Numbered from the stretch's first letter, positions 43,301 through 49,988 are shown. The stretch is 64,000 nucleotides of DNA from Siphonodentalium dalli (GCA_032622095.1 CP136061.1:2852001-2916000); one strand, 5' to 3'. Numbers and translations are program-made. Notes: a model not told the origin generated them from the letters alone.

Positions 43301-46300
43301 TGTGATTTAAACACAACATGGTTTTTAGATTAGTTGAAATGTATCGCATTGCACGTAGGACTCAATTGTATGAGGAGCACGCGTGAAAATAGCCTATGTT
43401 AAGTGACTATTACTAGCAGATTTTAACATATTTCGCTATTGCCAACGAAAGTAACCAGAATCACGTCACAATTTCACATACACGTCCATTCTATTTATGA
43501 GTTTTGTGTATAGCATGTATCATGCCAAACTTGTACATGTAGCAAAACAAAGAAATAATCCTATATTAACCGAATGAACGACAAGTGCTATGAAGACAGA
43601 CCTCAAAATAAATTTGCCTATGTGTAAAGGTCTAAATATTATTTAAGCCAATCAATCCACGGACATAATATGTCATTATACGTTGTGCCGTTATATATGC
43701 ACGTACGCTTGTTAGTCTCGCATCATGAAATCGTGTGACTGCTACCAAGTGCACATACATAATTATGTTACACATACGTGGTTCTTAAACTGGTTAGCAA
43801 TAGATGTCATCCGCTATGATATGCTCACATTTCATTAATATCATTCAATTCCACTATGCGTATTCAGAATTATAACGTGGCATTATTTTCTAATTGCGTT
43901 GTTGAGTTGTTCCGTGATTTAACATTATGTTAAATGAATGTTTCTGTGTTTGTGCTGGTTTCTACTAAGCAATGTAGGATATTAATTTGGAGATTTAATA
44001 CGATAAGAACTTGATATCACGAAACTGATGAAATCAAAATCAGCTGATATACTACTGATTCAAACTCTTGTTTTCCCACAATAACTATTGAAAATTGATA
44101 CGCCATTTGGAAACACAAAGTCTAATATAACGTATCAGATATATCTCACCAGGGCGAATGTAGCAGAGAGGTTACCCAACTTCAACTCTTACCAGACTAT
44201 AATTTCACAGACATGGTTAATCTGGATGAATCACTACTGATCTTACACGAAGCGAGAAGTTATCAGCAACATGGTGGTAGAGTCCTGGTTCACTGCAGGT
44301 TAGTTTCACAAAGATCAGTTATGTATACTGCTTATACGATAACAAAGCTTCGACTAAACTTAATCTAAACCCATCCATTCTAACGTTGTTATACATTAAC
44401 ATATCTATCCATAACAGCTGAATGATGTATATTGGGTCTGGCCTTTTGAACTGAAACTTAGCTTTATACTCCCTCGAACCAAGGCCGTTATTTGTGTTGG
44501 ACCCCGCGTTGGGCCGACATTGTACATTGCCGGTGACCCTCCGCCCAAGTAAAGTTTACAGCTTCATATCTGGAATAGATATGCTAACAATCAACATAAA
44601 TTCACAAAAGTAATGCGAGATGAAATTAGCGTATATTATTGTTCGCTGCCGATTTAAAGTTCGCGAATATACTCTTGACAAGGTTTTTTTTATCTAGAGA
44701 GCAGTCACTGGATAGGCCATAGCTTCTTAAGTCATTGAGATGGTTATTTTGGGGATTGTTTATACAATATGAGTCTTTAACTTATGTCGAATCACTGTTA
44801 TCAAAAATTGGACAGTGTTGCGGTGAATAGCAGATATAGTGTTGCGGTACGTCGAATTTCACCTTCAGTTTGGAGGGCTATGATTTACTCAAAACGTGTA
44901 TCTGGTTAATTTGTATTATATAAACAATATTGTAATATACGATTGTGAATCACCCGATCGTTCGTTGTTGAACTAATATTGGTATCCATATAATATACTT
45001 ATTTCAATGGGGATCGCCGCGTTGAATCTAAGCACCTCGAATGTATAGTTCCCCCTCATAAACTAACCAGTAACTCTCATGCTATTCCAACAATATTGAT
45101 AAAATGTTGAACAAATTGAGAACTTGGTAGGTGCAGTACATTGCGGGTGTTAATTATCGCGATGGTTTTCTGAAATTCGATTATATGTGATGGTGTTTGA
45201 TTGGAAATGTTTTTTGCGTTTTGTATGCGGTGTGATGAATGATATGTACTATCCAACATGGGATAACGGTAACACAGTGCGTGAGAATGCCGACCAAACA
45301 GCTGATACATCAAAGTTCATCGATGTTGGGCCAATTCGTATGTCGCCCATAATATACTACTATCTGCATGTGCTACATAAAAAAAATTATGCCGGGTCAC
45401 GGATTGGATGAACTATCTGCTCAACAATCATTATGTGCAGGCAATTGCAAGTTGATAAACAACCTATCATCACTACATGAAAAAGGTTGATGAATGTATA
45501 TTCACAGTAGTTGACAATGTGTATGTAATTAACATACGAGGGAAGTAATAAACAGATAAATCCATTCACAGTAGTTGAGTATTTGTATGTAATTAGCACA
45601 GACAGTAAGTAATAAACATATATGTCTACTGAAACACTTGTTCCAATTCCCACATATCTGGGTTGCTCAGGTCAGTCAGTAATTGAACATTATGAGTAGC
45701 ATATGTATTTGCTTGTACAATTGATGTAAATCCCCTTACTATGGACAAATTTTGGTGGTATTTTTCTCTCAATGCTTTGCTAAACAAACTTTGTTCAAAC
45801 CTTATTTTCGATTGTATTATGTATGAATCATCATCTTGTTATTATTATATTTTATTACACTCCTATGCGCGATTTCCATTGAAAACACTGTTAATTAAAA
45901 AGTGGTAATGTCACTAGTGGATTATGTCATTTCCCGTGACGCCAATGACGTTACGTCGCTCACTGATCTAGAATGAATTTTCGATGGTTGATCTTTCTAC
46001 ACATCCGGGATTTCATGCATTACTTATGTGTGTTTTAATAATCATATTTGCCGAAACAAATTGATGCAGAAGTGTAATAAATAGAGTAATCAATTAGTTC
46101 CGAGAATTACATTCAATAATTCACTTGAGGCGAGAGACGTTTGGATAAGAAACGCTAACGCGCACTCGTTTATTACCGACGTCTCTCGCCTCTCATGAAT
46201 TATTTAACGTGATTATTAGAACCAATTGATTACTCTCTATATATCCCTTAACTTTTTTTCTAATTAACGTATACGCCAACTTACGTCATGCATGCATTAA

Positions 46301-47696
46301 CGAACTGGATTTTCCCGTCCCAACTATATATAGCCAATTATTAGAGAAATGTTTTTTGATATGACGAAATAAAACCACGTTTCTATTGGTGAACATAAGC
46401 CAACTGAAAACTTGTTTCCGTTATAGCAACTGGATGTTAAATTAAAGACAATATTATTTTAGGGTGGTACCATAATGCCTTTGATGGGTGTCATAGATGT
46501 GACTGGTATGTTTCATGTGTGACTTATTCCCTGGTTTACACTGCTGGCATTGGTGTGACTAGTGTGTATACTCAACATTCAGTGACGGTATTGGTGAGAC
46601 TAGTATATATCCGTGAATTTCAGTGCGACTAGTACATATTATTTTACTTTCAGTGACGGTATTGGTGCCACAGGTGTTTTCCTAGCGGCTGATTATCTTA
46701 TAGACCAGAGCAGAATGGAAAGCAGCATTGATGTCTTTACTTGTGTTCAGAACCTCAGGGAGCAGAGAGCGGATATGATTCCTAAGCTTGTAAGTACCAT
46801 GGTGTGTTAACTAAAGTCCAATTTGCTTATTAGTCCTGGGCTTGTAGTACCCCTCGTGCACAACCACTACTTAACTTCTTTCGGTATGTTCATATACCCT
46901 AATGTGTACTGGTCAGGAAAAATGATGTTAACAGCAAATATGTTGTGTACCTACTTGGTCAATGTTTAGCCTTACTCAGTAACCATTTATGATGGGTGGG
47001 GAAAACAGTAAAGACAAGACAGTGGCAAACTGTTTTGTGTTCAATCGAAACACTATATGTACTTTGTTCAAAGAAATTACCCATTTACGACGATAAAGTT
47101 TTGACACAATCATATTACATCGATGTATCAAAGACAACAACCGATCGCTGCCTGTTCACTTCACCATCCGAGGAATAGAGAAATATAGTTCCCATATAAT
47201 TCCATTTATTTCGCAAATAGCTGACGAATTTCATCATAAAACATAACTGATATATTCCCTTCTGTGAGATAAAAACAAATGTTCAACAACGATTGTTATG
47301 AGAACTTGAGAGTTTAAATTATAGTCAATAATGATTCCTTTGTTCTAGGAGCAGTATAAATTTCTATATGAAGCAGTGAACAGAATATTCATAGACAACA
47401 CTTATGATAGTCTGCTATACCAGACACCGGCAAATTACGATCGACTGGAGAGGAACCAATCATATGCTAGGAATGTGGCCAACGATAGAGACAGCACTTA
47501 TGATACTGTGCCAAGCGAAAAACCGTCGAATTACGACCAATTAGAGAGGAACCAGCTATCTTACGACCAATTAGAGAGTAACCAGCCATCTTACGACCAA
47601 TTAAAGAGGAACCAGCCTTCTGCTGCGAATGTGGGCGGATATCGAGAATTGGACTACTTAGTTCCTATTGCACATTCGACAAATTCTGGGAAATGA
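3913..47696 (+). CDS. Receptor-type tyrosine pseudophosphatase with ITAM-like tail (partial 5', 12 exons)
   Basis: Gene model joining 3913-4050, 5341-5470, 22732-22784, 23432-23532, 24974-25064, 25827-25894, 33479-33515, 38375-38469, 40841-40966, 44153-44298, 46654-46789 and 47349-47696. The joined frame is open for about 488 codons: an EGF-like module, a 26-residue membrane helix, a basic stop-transfer, a juxtamembrane stretch, one PTP fold and a Tyr-rich tail. All junctions are GT-AG and all phases agree. Family knowledge: active PTPs need KNRY, WPD, HCx5R and a Q-loop Gln. Here these are KSRN, LPD, HCSDGIGAT and Pro, so the domain resembles the inactive second (D2) domains of receptor PTPs such as CD45. 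Only one PTP domain follows the membrane, so the usual active D1 is absent. The ectodomain start and promoter lie outside the window. Exon boundaries are inferred from the sequence and could shift by a few bases. Confidence 0.9.
4051..5340. other. Intron between EGF-like and membrane exons
   Basis: Starts with donor GTTAGT and ends with acceptor TTTCAG. It holds the second copy of the duplicated segment (4140-4215). No further exon is recognised. Confidence 0.7.
5341..5470 (+). CDS. Exon: transmembrane helix and stop-transfer
   Basis: Joined in phase 1 to the EGF-like exon, it encodes a short polar stretch (TDTGTHTGIDM), a strongly hydrophobic helix rich in Ile and Val (about 26 residues, ending VVTVILI), then RRRRNKH. 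This is a textbook single-pass type I membrane segment with a cytoplasmic basic anchor. Acceptor TTTCAG at 5335-5340; donor GTAAGT at 5471. The exon ends in phase 2. Confidence 0.92.
6144..6372 (+). repeat. 26-bp tandem array, left arm
   Basis: Unit AATTACATGCATTAACAATAG plus CGGCA, about eight copies, with occasional GAATTAA or AAAAG variants and a 6-bp AAGGCA insertion in the last units. Mirror copy at 21074-21302. Confidence 0.9.
6884..7080 (+). repeat. TTCAAAAA microsatellite-like array, left arm
   Basis: Imperfect 8-10-bp repeat of TTCAAAAA with AC or TT between units; it gives a spurious Lys/Phe/Gln protein. Present three times in the window: here, inverted at 20366-20562, and again at 21746-21942. 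Confidence 0.9.
8056..8105. repeat. TA microsatellite, left arm (50 bp)
   Basis: Twenty-five uninterrupted TA units. The mirror tract at 19345-19390 is 46 bp, which explains exactly the 4-bp shift between the two arms. Confidence 0.95.
9540..10830. repeat. Diverged ~400/800-bp tandem repeat, left arm
   Basis: Recurring blocks include CATTGGTCTGGAA, GTGTATACACAT, GCATTATTAGTAG, TCTCCATTAAATGGAGA and ATCATGTATCGCA followed by CTAAACAAGCGAGA. The last block recurs about 805 bp apart, with partial sub-units about 400 bp apart. It looks like an old satellite or fragments of a repeated element. Mirror at 16620-17910. Confidence 0.7.
12130..13300. repeat. Diverged ~265-bp tandem repeat, left arm
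   Basis: The phrase TGGAACTCATGAAATRTGATAA recurs near 12234, 12505, 12766, 13031 and 13241, with linked phrases ATAATTTGGTCAGGA and GTAATTACACCCC in each unit, giving a period of about 265 bp and four to five units. Mirror at 14150-15320. Confidence 0.8.
13501..13563 (-). other. Lone half C2H2-zinc-finger-like stretch, left arm
   Basis: On the minus strand the frame reads CHLCRKILSTNYNLQKHKKSK, which fits C-x2-C-x12-H with NL before the His, but the second zinc His is missing. The surrounding ORF shows no other domain. It could be a zinc-finger exon fragment (a GTAAAG donor-like site overlaps its end) or chance. The mirror copy is on the plus strand at 13887-13949. Confidence 0.3.
13713..13737. 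other. Central spacer of the palindrome, GC-rich
   Basis: Between the strictly paired arms lie about 25 bases, almost all G or C with a CCCCTCATCCCC core. With one mismatch, pairing extends to 13717/13733, leaving about 15 bases unpaired. The flanks form GGCGCGCC. This composition is very unlike the AT-rich arms. Confidence 0.85.
13887..13949 (+). other. Lone half C2H2-zinc-finger-like stretch, right arm
   Basis: Mirror of the minus-strand stretch at 13501-13563, with identical sequence. Each copy starts about 150-160 bp from the palindrome centre and points away from it. Confidence 0.3.
14150..15320. repeat. Diverged ~265-bp tandem repeat, right arm
   Basis: Inverted copy of 12130-13300; the same unit phrases appear in reverse complement. 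Confidence 0.8.
16620..17910. repeat. Diverged ~400/800-bp tandem repeat, right arm
   Basis: Inverted copy of 9540-10830. Confidence 0.7.
19345..19390. repeat. TA microsatellite, right arm (46 bp)
   Basis: Mirror of 8056-8105, two TA units shorter. Confidence 0.95.
20366..20562 (-). repeat. TTCAAAAA array, right arm
   Basis: Reverse complement of 6884-7080. Confidence 0.9.
21074..21302 (-). repeat. 26-bp tandem array, right arm
   Basis: Reverse complement of 6144-6372. Confidence 0.9.
21564..22154 (-). repeat. Extra direct copy of 20184-20774
   Basis: This 591-bp block repeats 20184-20774 at an offset of exactly 1380 bp, with no difference seen in the parts compared. It is therefore also an inverted copy of 6672-7262. 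It abuts the outer end of the right arm. The junction shares TA with the start of the source block (AATAAATA|GACCACT versus GTGTA|GACCACT). It ends at ATCA, followed by unique sequence. Confidence 0.93.
22155..22731. other. Intron sequence between palindrome and exon
   Basis: Unique AT-rich sequence up to the acceptor TTTAAG at 22726-22731. No other feature recognised. Confidence 0.6.
22732..22784 (+). CDS. Exon: short juxtamembrane segment
   Basis: A 53-nt exon. Its first base completes the Glu codon left open by the membrane exon, and it encodes RNGQKNPRATHTTTTDQ, a basic and Thr-rich linker. Acceptor AAG at 22729-22731, donor GTGTGT at 22785, exit phase 1, matching the next exon. It is supported mainly by phase and by continuing the RRRRNKHE basic stretch, so it is less certain than the other exons. 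Confidence 0.7.
23432..23532 (+). CDS. Exon: PTP domain N-terminal helices
   Basis: Reads IEQLGGYIKHLSLGTNYFQQFK at its end, the pattern of the first PTP helices (I-x2-L-x2-YI ... F-x2-[EQ]F). Acceptor TTCCAG at 23426-23431, donor GTAATT at 23533, phase 1 in and 0 out. Confidence 0.85.
23851..23946. repeat. Short inverted repeat in intron
   Basis: GCTTGTATTCACCAA and TTGGTGAATACGAGC form a 15-bp stem with one mismatch, separated by about 66 bp. This may be a decayed hairpin element. Confidence 0.4.
24148..24300 (+). repeat. Tandem repeat of ~66-71 bp, about 2.5 copies
   Basis: The phrases TTTGCGTGGTAAACGTAACG and TTTGGATAACATAATGCATA recur with small changes three times. Intronic. Confidence 0.75.
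24974..25064 (+). CDS. Exon: PTP pTyr-loop region (KSRN)
   Basis: Encodes KLTQGAVKPCIAAKNNVKS followed by RNLKGTRRICT. It aligns with the N-x2-KNRY segment of PTPs. The Tyr that stacks on the substrate phosphotyrosine (Tyr46 of PTP1B) is Asn here, one of four catalytic lesions. Acceptor TCTTAG at 24968-24973, donor GTGAGT at 25065. Confidence 0.9.
25827..25894 (+). CDS. Exon: PTP core (YDHTRV ... NASYIN)
   Basis: Encodes YDHTRVILTDDEEPRFVNAS plus YIN, the most conserved PTP fingerprint. Its first codon is split with the previous exon (T+AT). Acceptor CTTCAG, donor GTAAGT at 25895, exit phase 0. Confidence 0.97.
26011..29735 (+). repeat. 67-bp minisatellite, about 55 copies
   Basis: The unit includes GTATATACAGTACACGTAAC, then GTAAATTATACCGCGGTATG, then GTGCAACTGATTGTCAGTCC and ATGAC. 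Period is 67 bp by direct counting (CAGTACAC at 26031 and 26098). Each unit holds the palindromes TACCGCGGTA and GTATATAC. Higher-order structure is visible: blocks opening with GTGGTTGTGGACTAAAGGCC at about 25988, 27370 and 27815, and a three-unit block repeated at about 29204 and 29405. It fills the start of the intron after the NASYIN exon. Confidence 0.95.
29736..30760. other. Intron sequence, nothing recognised
   Basis: AT-rich sequence with no exon, repeat or element I can support. Confidence 0.5.
30763..31900 (-). pseudogene. Non-LTR retrotransposon (LINE) reverse-transcriptase remnant
   Basis: On the minus strand, moving downward, the reading shows FRDFLNDSDILYEHQYGFRS and KHST near 31765-31830, a KLSHYQIIDL ... 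W-x-RCYLVNRK stretch, CGVPYGFIL near 31512-31540 (in place of the PQGS-x-LGP block), the catalytic SFVDDTTYIY near 31428-31445, and an RMWNSLEDKL end near 30800. The order and motifs fit the RT of CR1/Jockey-like LINEs. Frame changes and a stop after NRK show it is dead. The endonuclease and the RT fingers are missing, so it is a truncated fragment, oriented against the host gene. It lies in the receptor intron. Confidence 0.88.
31901..33478. other. Intron sequence with poly-G tract
   Basis: Contains a 16-G run at 32587-32602, which creates a spurious proline-rich minus-strand ORF. Nothing else recognised up to the acceptor TTTCAG at 33473-33478. Confidence 0.5.
33479..33515 (+). CDS. Exon: PTP micro-exon (GYDAEKSHIAMA)
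   Basis: A 37-nt exon encoding GYDAEKSHIAMA plus one base, matching the GY-x5-[FY]IA-x-QGP segment of PTPs that follows NASYI. Acceptor TTTCAG, donor GTGAG at 33516; the split Asp codon (G+AT) leads into the next exon. In place of the usual QGP it reads AD. Confidence 0.9.
33632..33825 (+). repeat. ~30-bp minisatellite, about six copies
   Basis: Variants of CCTGGTGTGATTTAGGGGAT with ACACTTGTTG or AACATGCTG alternate in units of 29-31 bp, starting about 115 bp downstream of the micro-exon donor. Confidence 0.8.
34215..34252. other. Strong GC-rich hairpin
   Basis: CACCCACTG, ACC bulge, GACGCGC, GAA loop, GCGCGTC, CAGTGGGTG: a 16-bp perfect stem interrupted only by a 3-base bulge. It stands out in AT-rich intron. 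A related GCGCGCTTCGCGC core occurs near 37170. Function unknown; it could be the end or core of an uncharacterised element. Confidence 0.75.
35085..35620 (+). repeat. ~182-bp tandem repeat, three copies
   Basis: Three units start near 35100, 35282 and 35463, each holding CCATCTAAAAAATAATTACG, CCTGTCATTTTAGGAATATA and TTTTATCGACATAAATCGAT with few differences. Confidence 0.9.
35690..36500 (+). repeat. ~300-bp diverged repeat with poly-C tracts
   Basis: Phrases like ACAGTACAGTCGCG, CAACATTGGTCGTTATCGCT and CTACTAATTTAT recur near 35704, 36098 and 36397. C tracts of 12 and 15 precede the second and third copies (36064-36075, 36363-36377). Confidence 0.75.
36725..36995 (+). repeat. ~50-bp tandem repeat interrupted by a MITE
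   Basis: Three units of the form GGATGTGAGGTTTAATGATA then ACTCTATCCACATAA. The first unit is split by the inverted-repeat element at 36774-36892. Confidence 0.8.
36774..36892. mobile_element. Palindromic MITE, CAGTAATG ends, TA target duplication
   Basis: 119-bp element whose halves pair almost completely, starting CAGTAATGTCCAAAGTAATT and ending in the complement, with TA on each side. The neighbouring repeat units give the empty site: CACATA-ATCAAT against CACATA-[element]-TAACCAAT. TA duplication and short inverted ends fit a Tc1/mariner-type non-autonomous element. A relative lies at 59717-59822. Confidence 0.9.
37330..37830. repeat. Cluster of TTGCGCTTAAGCGCAAT-like palindromes
   Basis: More than ten near-copies of ATTGCGCTTAAGCACAAT and AAGGAATATTCTTATT occur in both orientations, at irregular spacing. 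The core CTTAAG is self-complementary. It looks like a degenerate satellite of short palindromes. Confidence 0.65.
38375..38469 (+). CDS. Exon: PTP segment with DIWSVVW
   Basis: Encodes DPSDEHLEDIWSVVWSASCQ then FIVMLNGTSDQQ. It fits the T-x2-DFW-x-MVWE ... IVML block of PTPs. Acceptor ACAG at 38371-38374, donor GTTTGT at 38470, phase 1 in and 0 out. Confidence 0.95.
39057..39335 (+). repeat. 35/36-bp tandem array with A-A-B higher order
   Basis: The unit is CATTCTGTATGATTTGAGAC then TTACATGACATATTA. Seven and a half copies; the third and sixth carry GAATCTATTA instead of GACATATTA, so the array is a repeated trimer of about 106 bp. Confidence 0.93.
39340..40840. other. Intron, nothing recognised
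   Basis: A 122-residue ORF at 40247-40615 is open but shows no domain and no splice-phase fit, so I do not call it. The interval ends at the acceptor TACAG at 40836-40840. Confidence 0.5.
40841..40966 (+). CDS. Exon: PTP segment with CACPRYWP
   Basis: Encodes CACPRYWPRKEKLPTAYGKS through ISTFVLRELTVWR. It fits the KC-x2-YWP ... YG-x-[IV]-x-V ... [YF]-x2-R block of PTPs. 126 nt, phase 0 at both ends. The donor GTGAGT at 40967 lies inside the first unit of a 28-bp minisatellite, so the last four codons (TVWR) are part of the repeat. Confidence 0.95.
40955..41243 (+). repeat. 28-bp minisatellite carrying the exon/intron donor, first block
   Basis: The unit ACAGTCTGGAGGGTGAGTTC plus ACTATTGT is repeated about ten times, beginning inside the exon (ACAGTATGGAGG is coding). 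Each unit therefore duplicates the last 12 exon bases and the donor GTGAGTT. 28 is not a multiple of three. Some units have the variant GATGAGATTAATATT, which lacks the donor. Confidence 0.95.
41246..42352. mobile_element. 1.1-kb foldback element inside the minisatellite
   Basis: Ends ACAGGTATTAGGCACAAA and its complement TTTGTGCATAATACCTGT; the ends pair over about 57 bp through ATTTAATCAAAATCTCGGAA. Pairing resumes through most of each half (for example GTCAAACAGACGTTGTTTCA near 41545 against its complement near 42005), so the whole element is a long hairpin. AGTCTGGAG flanks it at 41237-41245 and 42353-42361, either a 9-bp target duplication or simply two minisatellite units. No transposase is seen. 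Confidence 0.88.
42353..43135 (+). repeat. 28-bp minisatellite carrying a splice donor, second block
   Basis: About 28 further units of the same repeat, most with GGTGAGTT, continue after the foldback element. Confidence 0.93.
43136..44152. other. Intron, nothing recognised
   Basis: AT-rich sequence ending at acceptor CACCAG at 44147-44152. Confidence 0.5.
44153..44298 (+). CDS. Exon: PTP WPD-loop region (LPD) and start of P-loop
   Basis: Encodes GECSREVTQLQLLPDYNFTD and ends GGRVLVHC plus AG. It covers the WPD loop, where Trp is Leu but the Pro-Asp remains, and the VHC start of the catalytic loop. Acceptor CCAG, donor GTTAGT at 44299, exit phase 2 completing Ser (AG+T). Confidence 0.95.
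44299..46082. other. Intron, nothing recognised
   Basis: AT-rich intron with short ORFs on both strands that show no domain. Confidence 0.5.
46083..46236. mobile_element. 154-bp palindromic MITE
   Basis: Starts AGAGTAATCAATTAGTTC and ends with its near complement GAACCAATTGATTACTCT. The inner stem GAGGCGAGAGACGT pairs with ACGTCTCTCGCCTC. The central loop of about 40 bp has GCTAACGCGC. It lies in the intron before the catalytic-loop exon. Confidence 0.88.
46654..46789 (+). CDS. Exon: PTP catalytic loop remnant (SDGIGATG)
   Basis: With the previous exon it reads VHCSDGIGATGVFLAADYLI. The signature HC-x5-R-[ST] is HC-SDGIG-A-T: nucleophile Cys kept, phosphate-binding Arg replaced by Ala. Later it reads DVFTCVQNLREQRADMIPKL, typical of the last PTP helices. 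The Q-loop Gln position is Pro. Acceptor TTCAG, donor GTAAGT at 46790, phase 2 in and 0 out. Confidence 0.97.
47349..47696 (+). CDS. Exon: end of PTP domain and Tyr-rich ITAM-like tail
   Basis: 115 codons and TGA. It starts EQYKFLYEAV, the end of the PTP fold, then leaves the domain. The tail has YDSL (exon residue 19), YDRL (30), YDTV (51), YDQL (62, 72, 82), YREL (98) and YLVP (103). YDSL-x7-YDRL and the two overlapping YDQL-x6-YDQL pairs fit the ITAM spacing YxxL-x(6-8)-YxxL. Residues 61-90 come from a 30-bp coding repeat (about three units of SYDQLERNQP), so the number of motifs could vary between alleles. Acceptor CTAG at 47345-47348. Confidence 0.95.
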   Translation, partial: EQYKFLYEAVNRIFIDNTYDSLLYQTPANYDRLERNQSYARNVANDRDSTYDTVPSEKPSNYDQLERNQLSYDQLESNQPSYDQLKRNQPSAANVGGYRELDYLVPIAHSTNSGK

Positions 47697-47978
47697 CCCC
47701 AAATAATATGGATTAAATTTAGAATTTAGAACAGCGTGGAAAAGTTATGGTGATATTGTTACCATATTCATATTATAAAACATCTCATCAGTTTGAACAC
47801 TTCGCTGTCACTTCCTTACATAAGTGACATCCGGCAGTGATGCTGAATGAGAATTGTGAATTTGCAGAATTTCTCCACAACGAGACAAAGCAGATGGACT
47901 GGTTATTTGTATAGGACAGAACAGAGATATTTATTTTAAAAATGTGCATATCAGAGCATTCATGGGTACACAATTAGT
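47697..47978. other. 3' flank of the receptor gene
   Basis: Presumed 3' untranslated sequence. No canonical AATAAA is seen close to the stop, so the transcript end is not defined. Confidence 0.4.
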
Positions 47979-49988
47979 CTGGTCGATAAAAGGTTTGACC
48001 TAGAAAGTTGGACTAAGTTGGTTTTTATTCTATTTTGAAGAGGAATATTTCCTCTACAACATATCCAAAATCCGCTAAAATCCGCTTTGAGCAAACGTTT
48101 TTACAGAGAATTTAAAAAATGCTCATTTTTCGACCTTGCGACGACGTTTTTCTACAATATCCCTCATCGGCGACACCAGAACGCATTAATCCTCCATCCG
48201 ATATATACCAGTTTGTGTAAAAGAGTATAGGGGCGAATAGAGTGACAATGACAGAAAACAATGCAATAGCGGCGATGAAATGGCTGTCAAAATGGCCGCA
48301 ACTACAATCCATGCTACGATGAAAGCAACATATTGGATAACCCCCTATAAGCGAAAATACACATTTGTAATTTACAAGAATGTTGTTATATATCTTTAAA
48401 GGTACAAATATAATTAAAACAGATCTATCTGAATGATTTATCGATCACTGCTACGCACGTTAGCCCAATGCTTTACGTTCGGGTTTTCTTATTAGAATAC
48501 ATCCAACAGTCGGATCAAAAACAGTTATTTTGGGCATGCAACACACGAAGTAATATTTCGTCACACAGTGCGTGGTAGTTTCATTTTGGATTGATGATTA
48601 ATTATTGAATGTAAAACAGAAACTGAAGAGCCCAGCCTATCTGTGTAAATACTAGTTATTTTTCCAGAATTTTCAACACTCTCAGTGACAATAAACCATA
48701 CACGTATGTCGTACTGCTGATTATACTGTCAAGAAACACTTATCTCTTCAACAGAATAGTACCCTATCTCACTAGATCGAAGAGACTGTACGTCGTACAT
48801 TTTATTTAGTACTAATTTTCATGGTGCTCCCAAACCGGTTTCTTAGTAGACAATTATGTTCATATTACTTCAATCGGCACTTTACAACATGAATATGTAC
48901 TCCGCAATACACACTATTAGTTGTCAGTATCCTGTTGTTTGAAATTATGTTACCACTGCCACCCACATACTTGCGCTAAATATCAGGTCATCAGCGTTTA
49001 AGGTTATTAGTTCTGCGTTTACCATTCACTCAATGTTGCTGTTTATGGTTTTGTATGCAGCAGATATGTGTAATTTAGGGAGAATGGGTAAATGCGGCGA
49101 TGTGGTTGCAGAAAAGGTCGTACGTTTCGCGTATATGTGGCATTAGTGCATTTAAGTGCACATAATTTCCAGGTATAACGACAGTCTCTGCCATAGAGTA
49201 TGTAGGCAAATTGGGTTATGTTGAGAATTTATTGAAGATAGTCTATTGTAATCTTTTGTATTTTGATATATGAAATATTCGTGTTTAATCACTTGACCGG
49301 AGGCAACTATGACTACTATTTTAAGACACGGACAATAGGATCTACACATTTTACCTAGTACCATGTGAATATCTTTCATACTGTCATATAGTAGTGAATT
49401 TTGACAGACTGTGTGTTGTAGATTCAAAAATAAATTATTATCGGTCACATTCGTGAGACTGTTTTCATTACATATATTTCTGCTTCTAGAAAAGGTCACA
49501 CAATGAGTACATCCCTATTAGATCACATTTAACTGTTTTAATACACATATATTACACGATTCAAGATAAACATACTAGTATTAATAGCTCCCCTTATACT
49601 CTGAAATCATTCTTCCTCGTATAATTCGACGGCCTGTTCGTTCTTGTATACCTAGCTATTCAATTTTCCGCAAATTGTAAATTTCATTCGATTTTGTCCC
49701 TTTTGGCGGCCATTTTGGACAGACATTCAACCGATATGGTTTACGACTAAGGATTGGATTTTATTTTATTACTAATTTGGTATTTGTTACCACCGAAATT
49801 CAGGATTTTTCTATACCAACTGCCACCATGGACGCAATCTTGTATTACAGAAAATGCTCAAAGCGGATTTTAGCGGATTTTGGACATGTTATACCCTCGG
49901 AGGATATATTCCTCTTCAAAATGGAATAGAAACCAACTTAGTCCAAATATTTTCTAGGTTGACCCTAAAATTTTAGTTTATCGACCAG
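47979..49988. mobile_element. 2.0-kb element with ~130-bp terminal inverted repeats
   Basis: Left end CTGGTCGATAAA at 47979; right end TTTATCGACCAG to 49988. The arms (47979-48105 and 49853-49988) pair with small gaps through GACCTAGAAA, GGACTAAGTTGGTTT, GAAGAGGAATAT and CCAAAATCCGCTAAAATCCG. The interior has a 115-residue minus-strand ORF (49152-49499) without a recognisable domain, so it is probably non-autonomous. No clear target duplication. It starts about 280 bp after the receptor stop codon. Confidence 0.87.

Noticed and set aside
49152-49499. 115-residue minus-strand ORF inside the 2-kb TIR element, as transposase
   Set aside because: No DDE/D pattern, zinc finger or other transposase signature could be seen.
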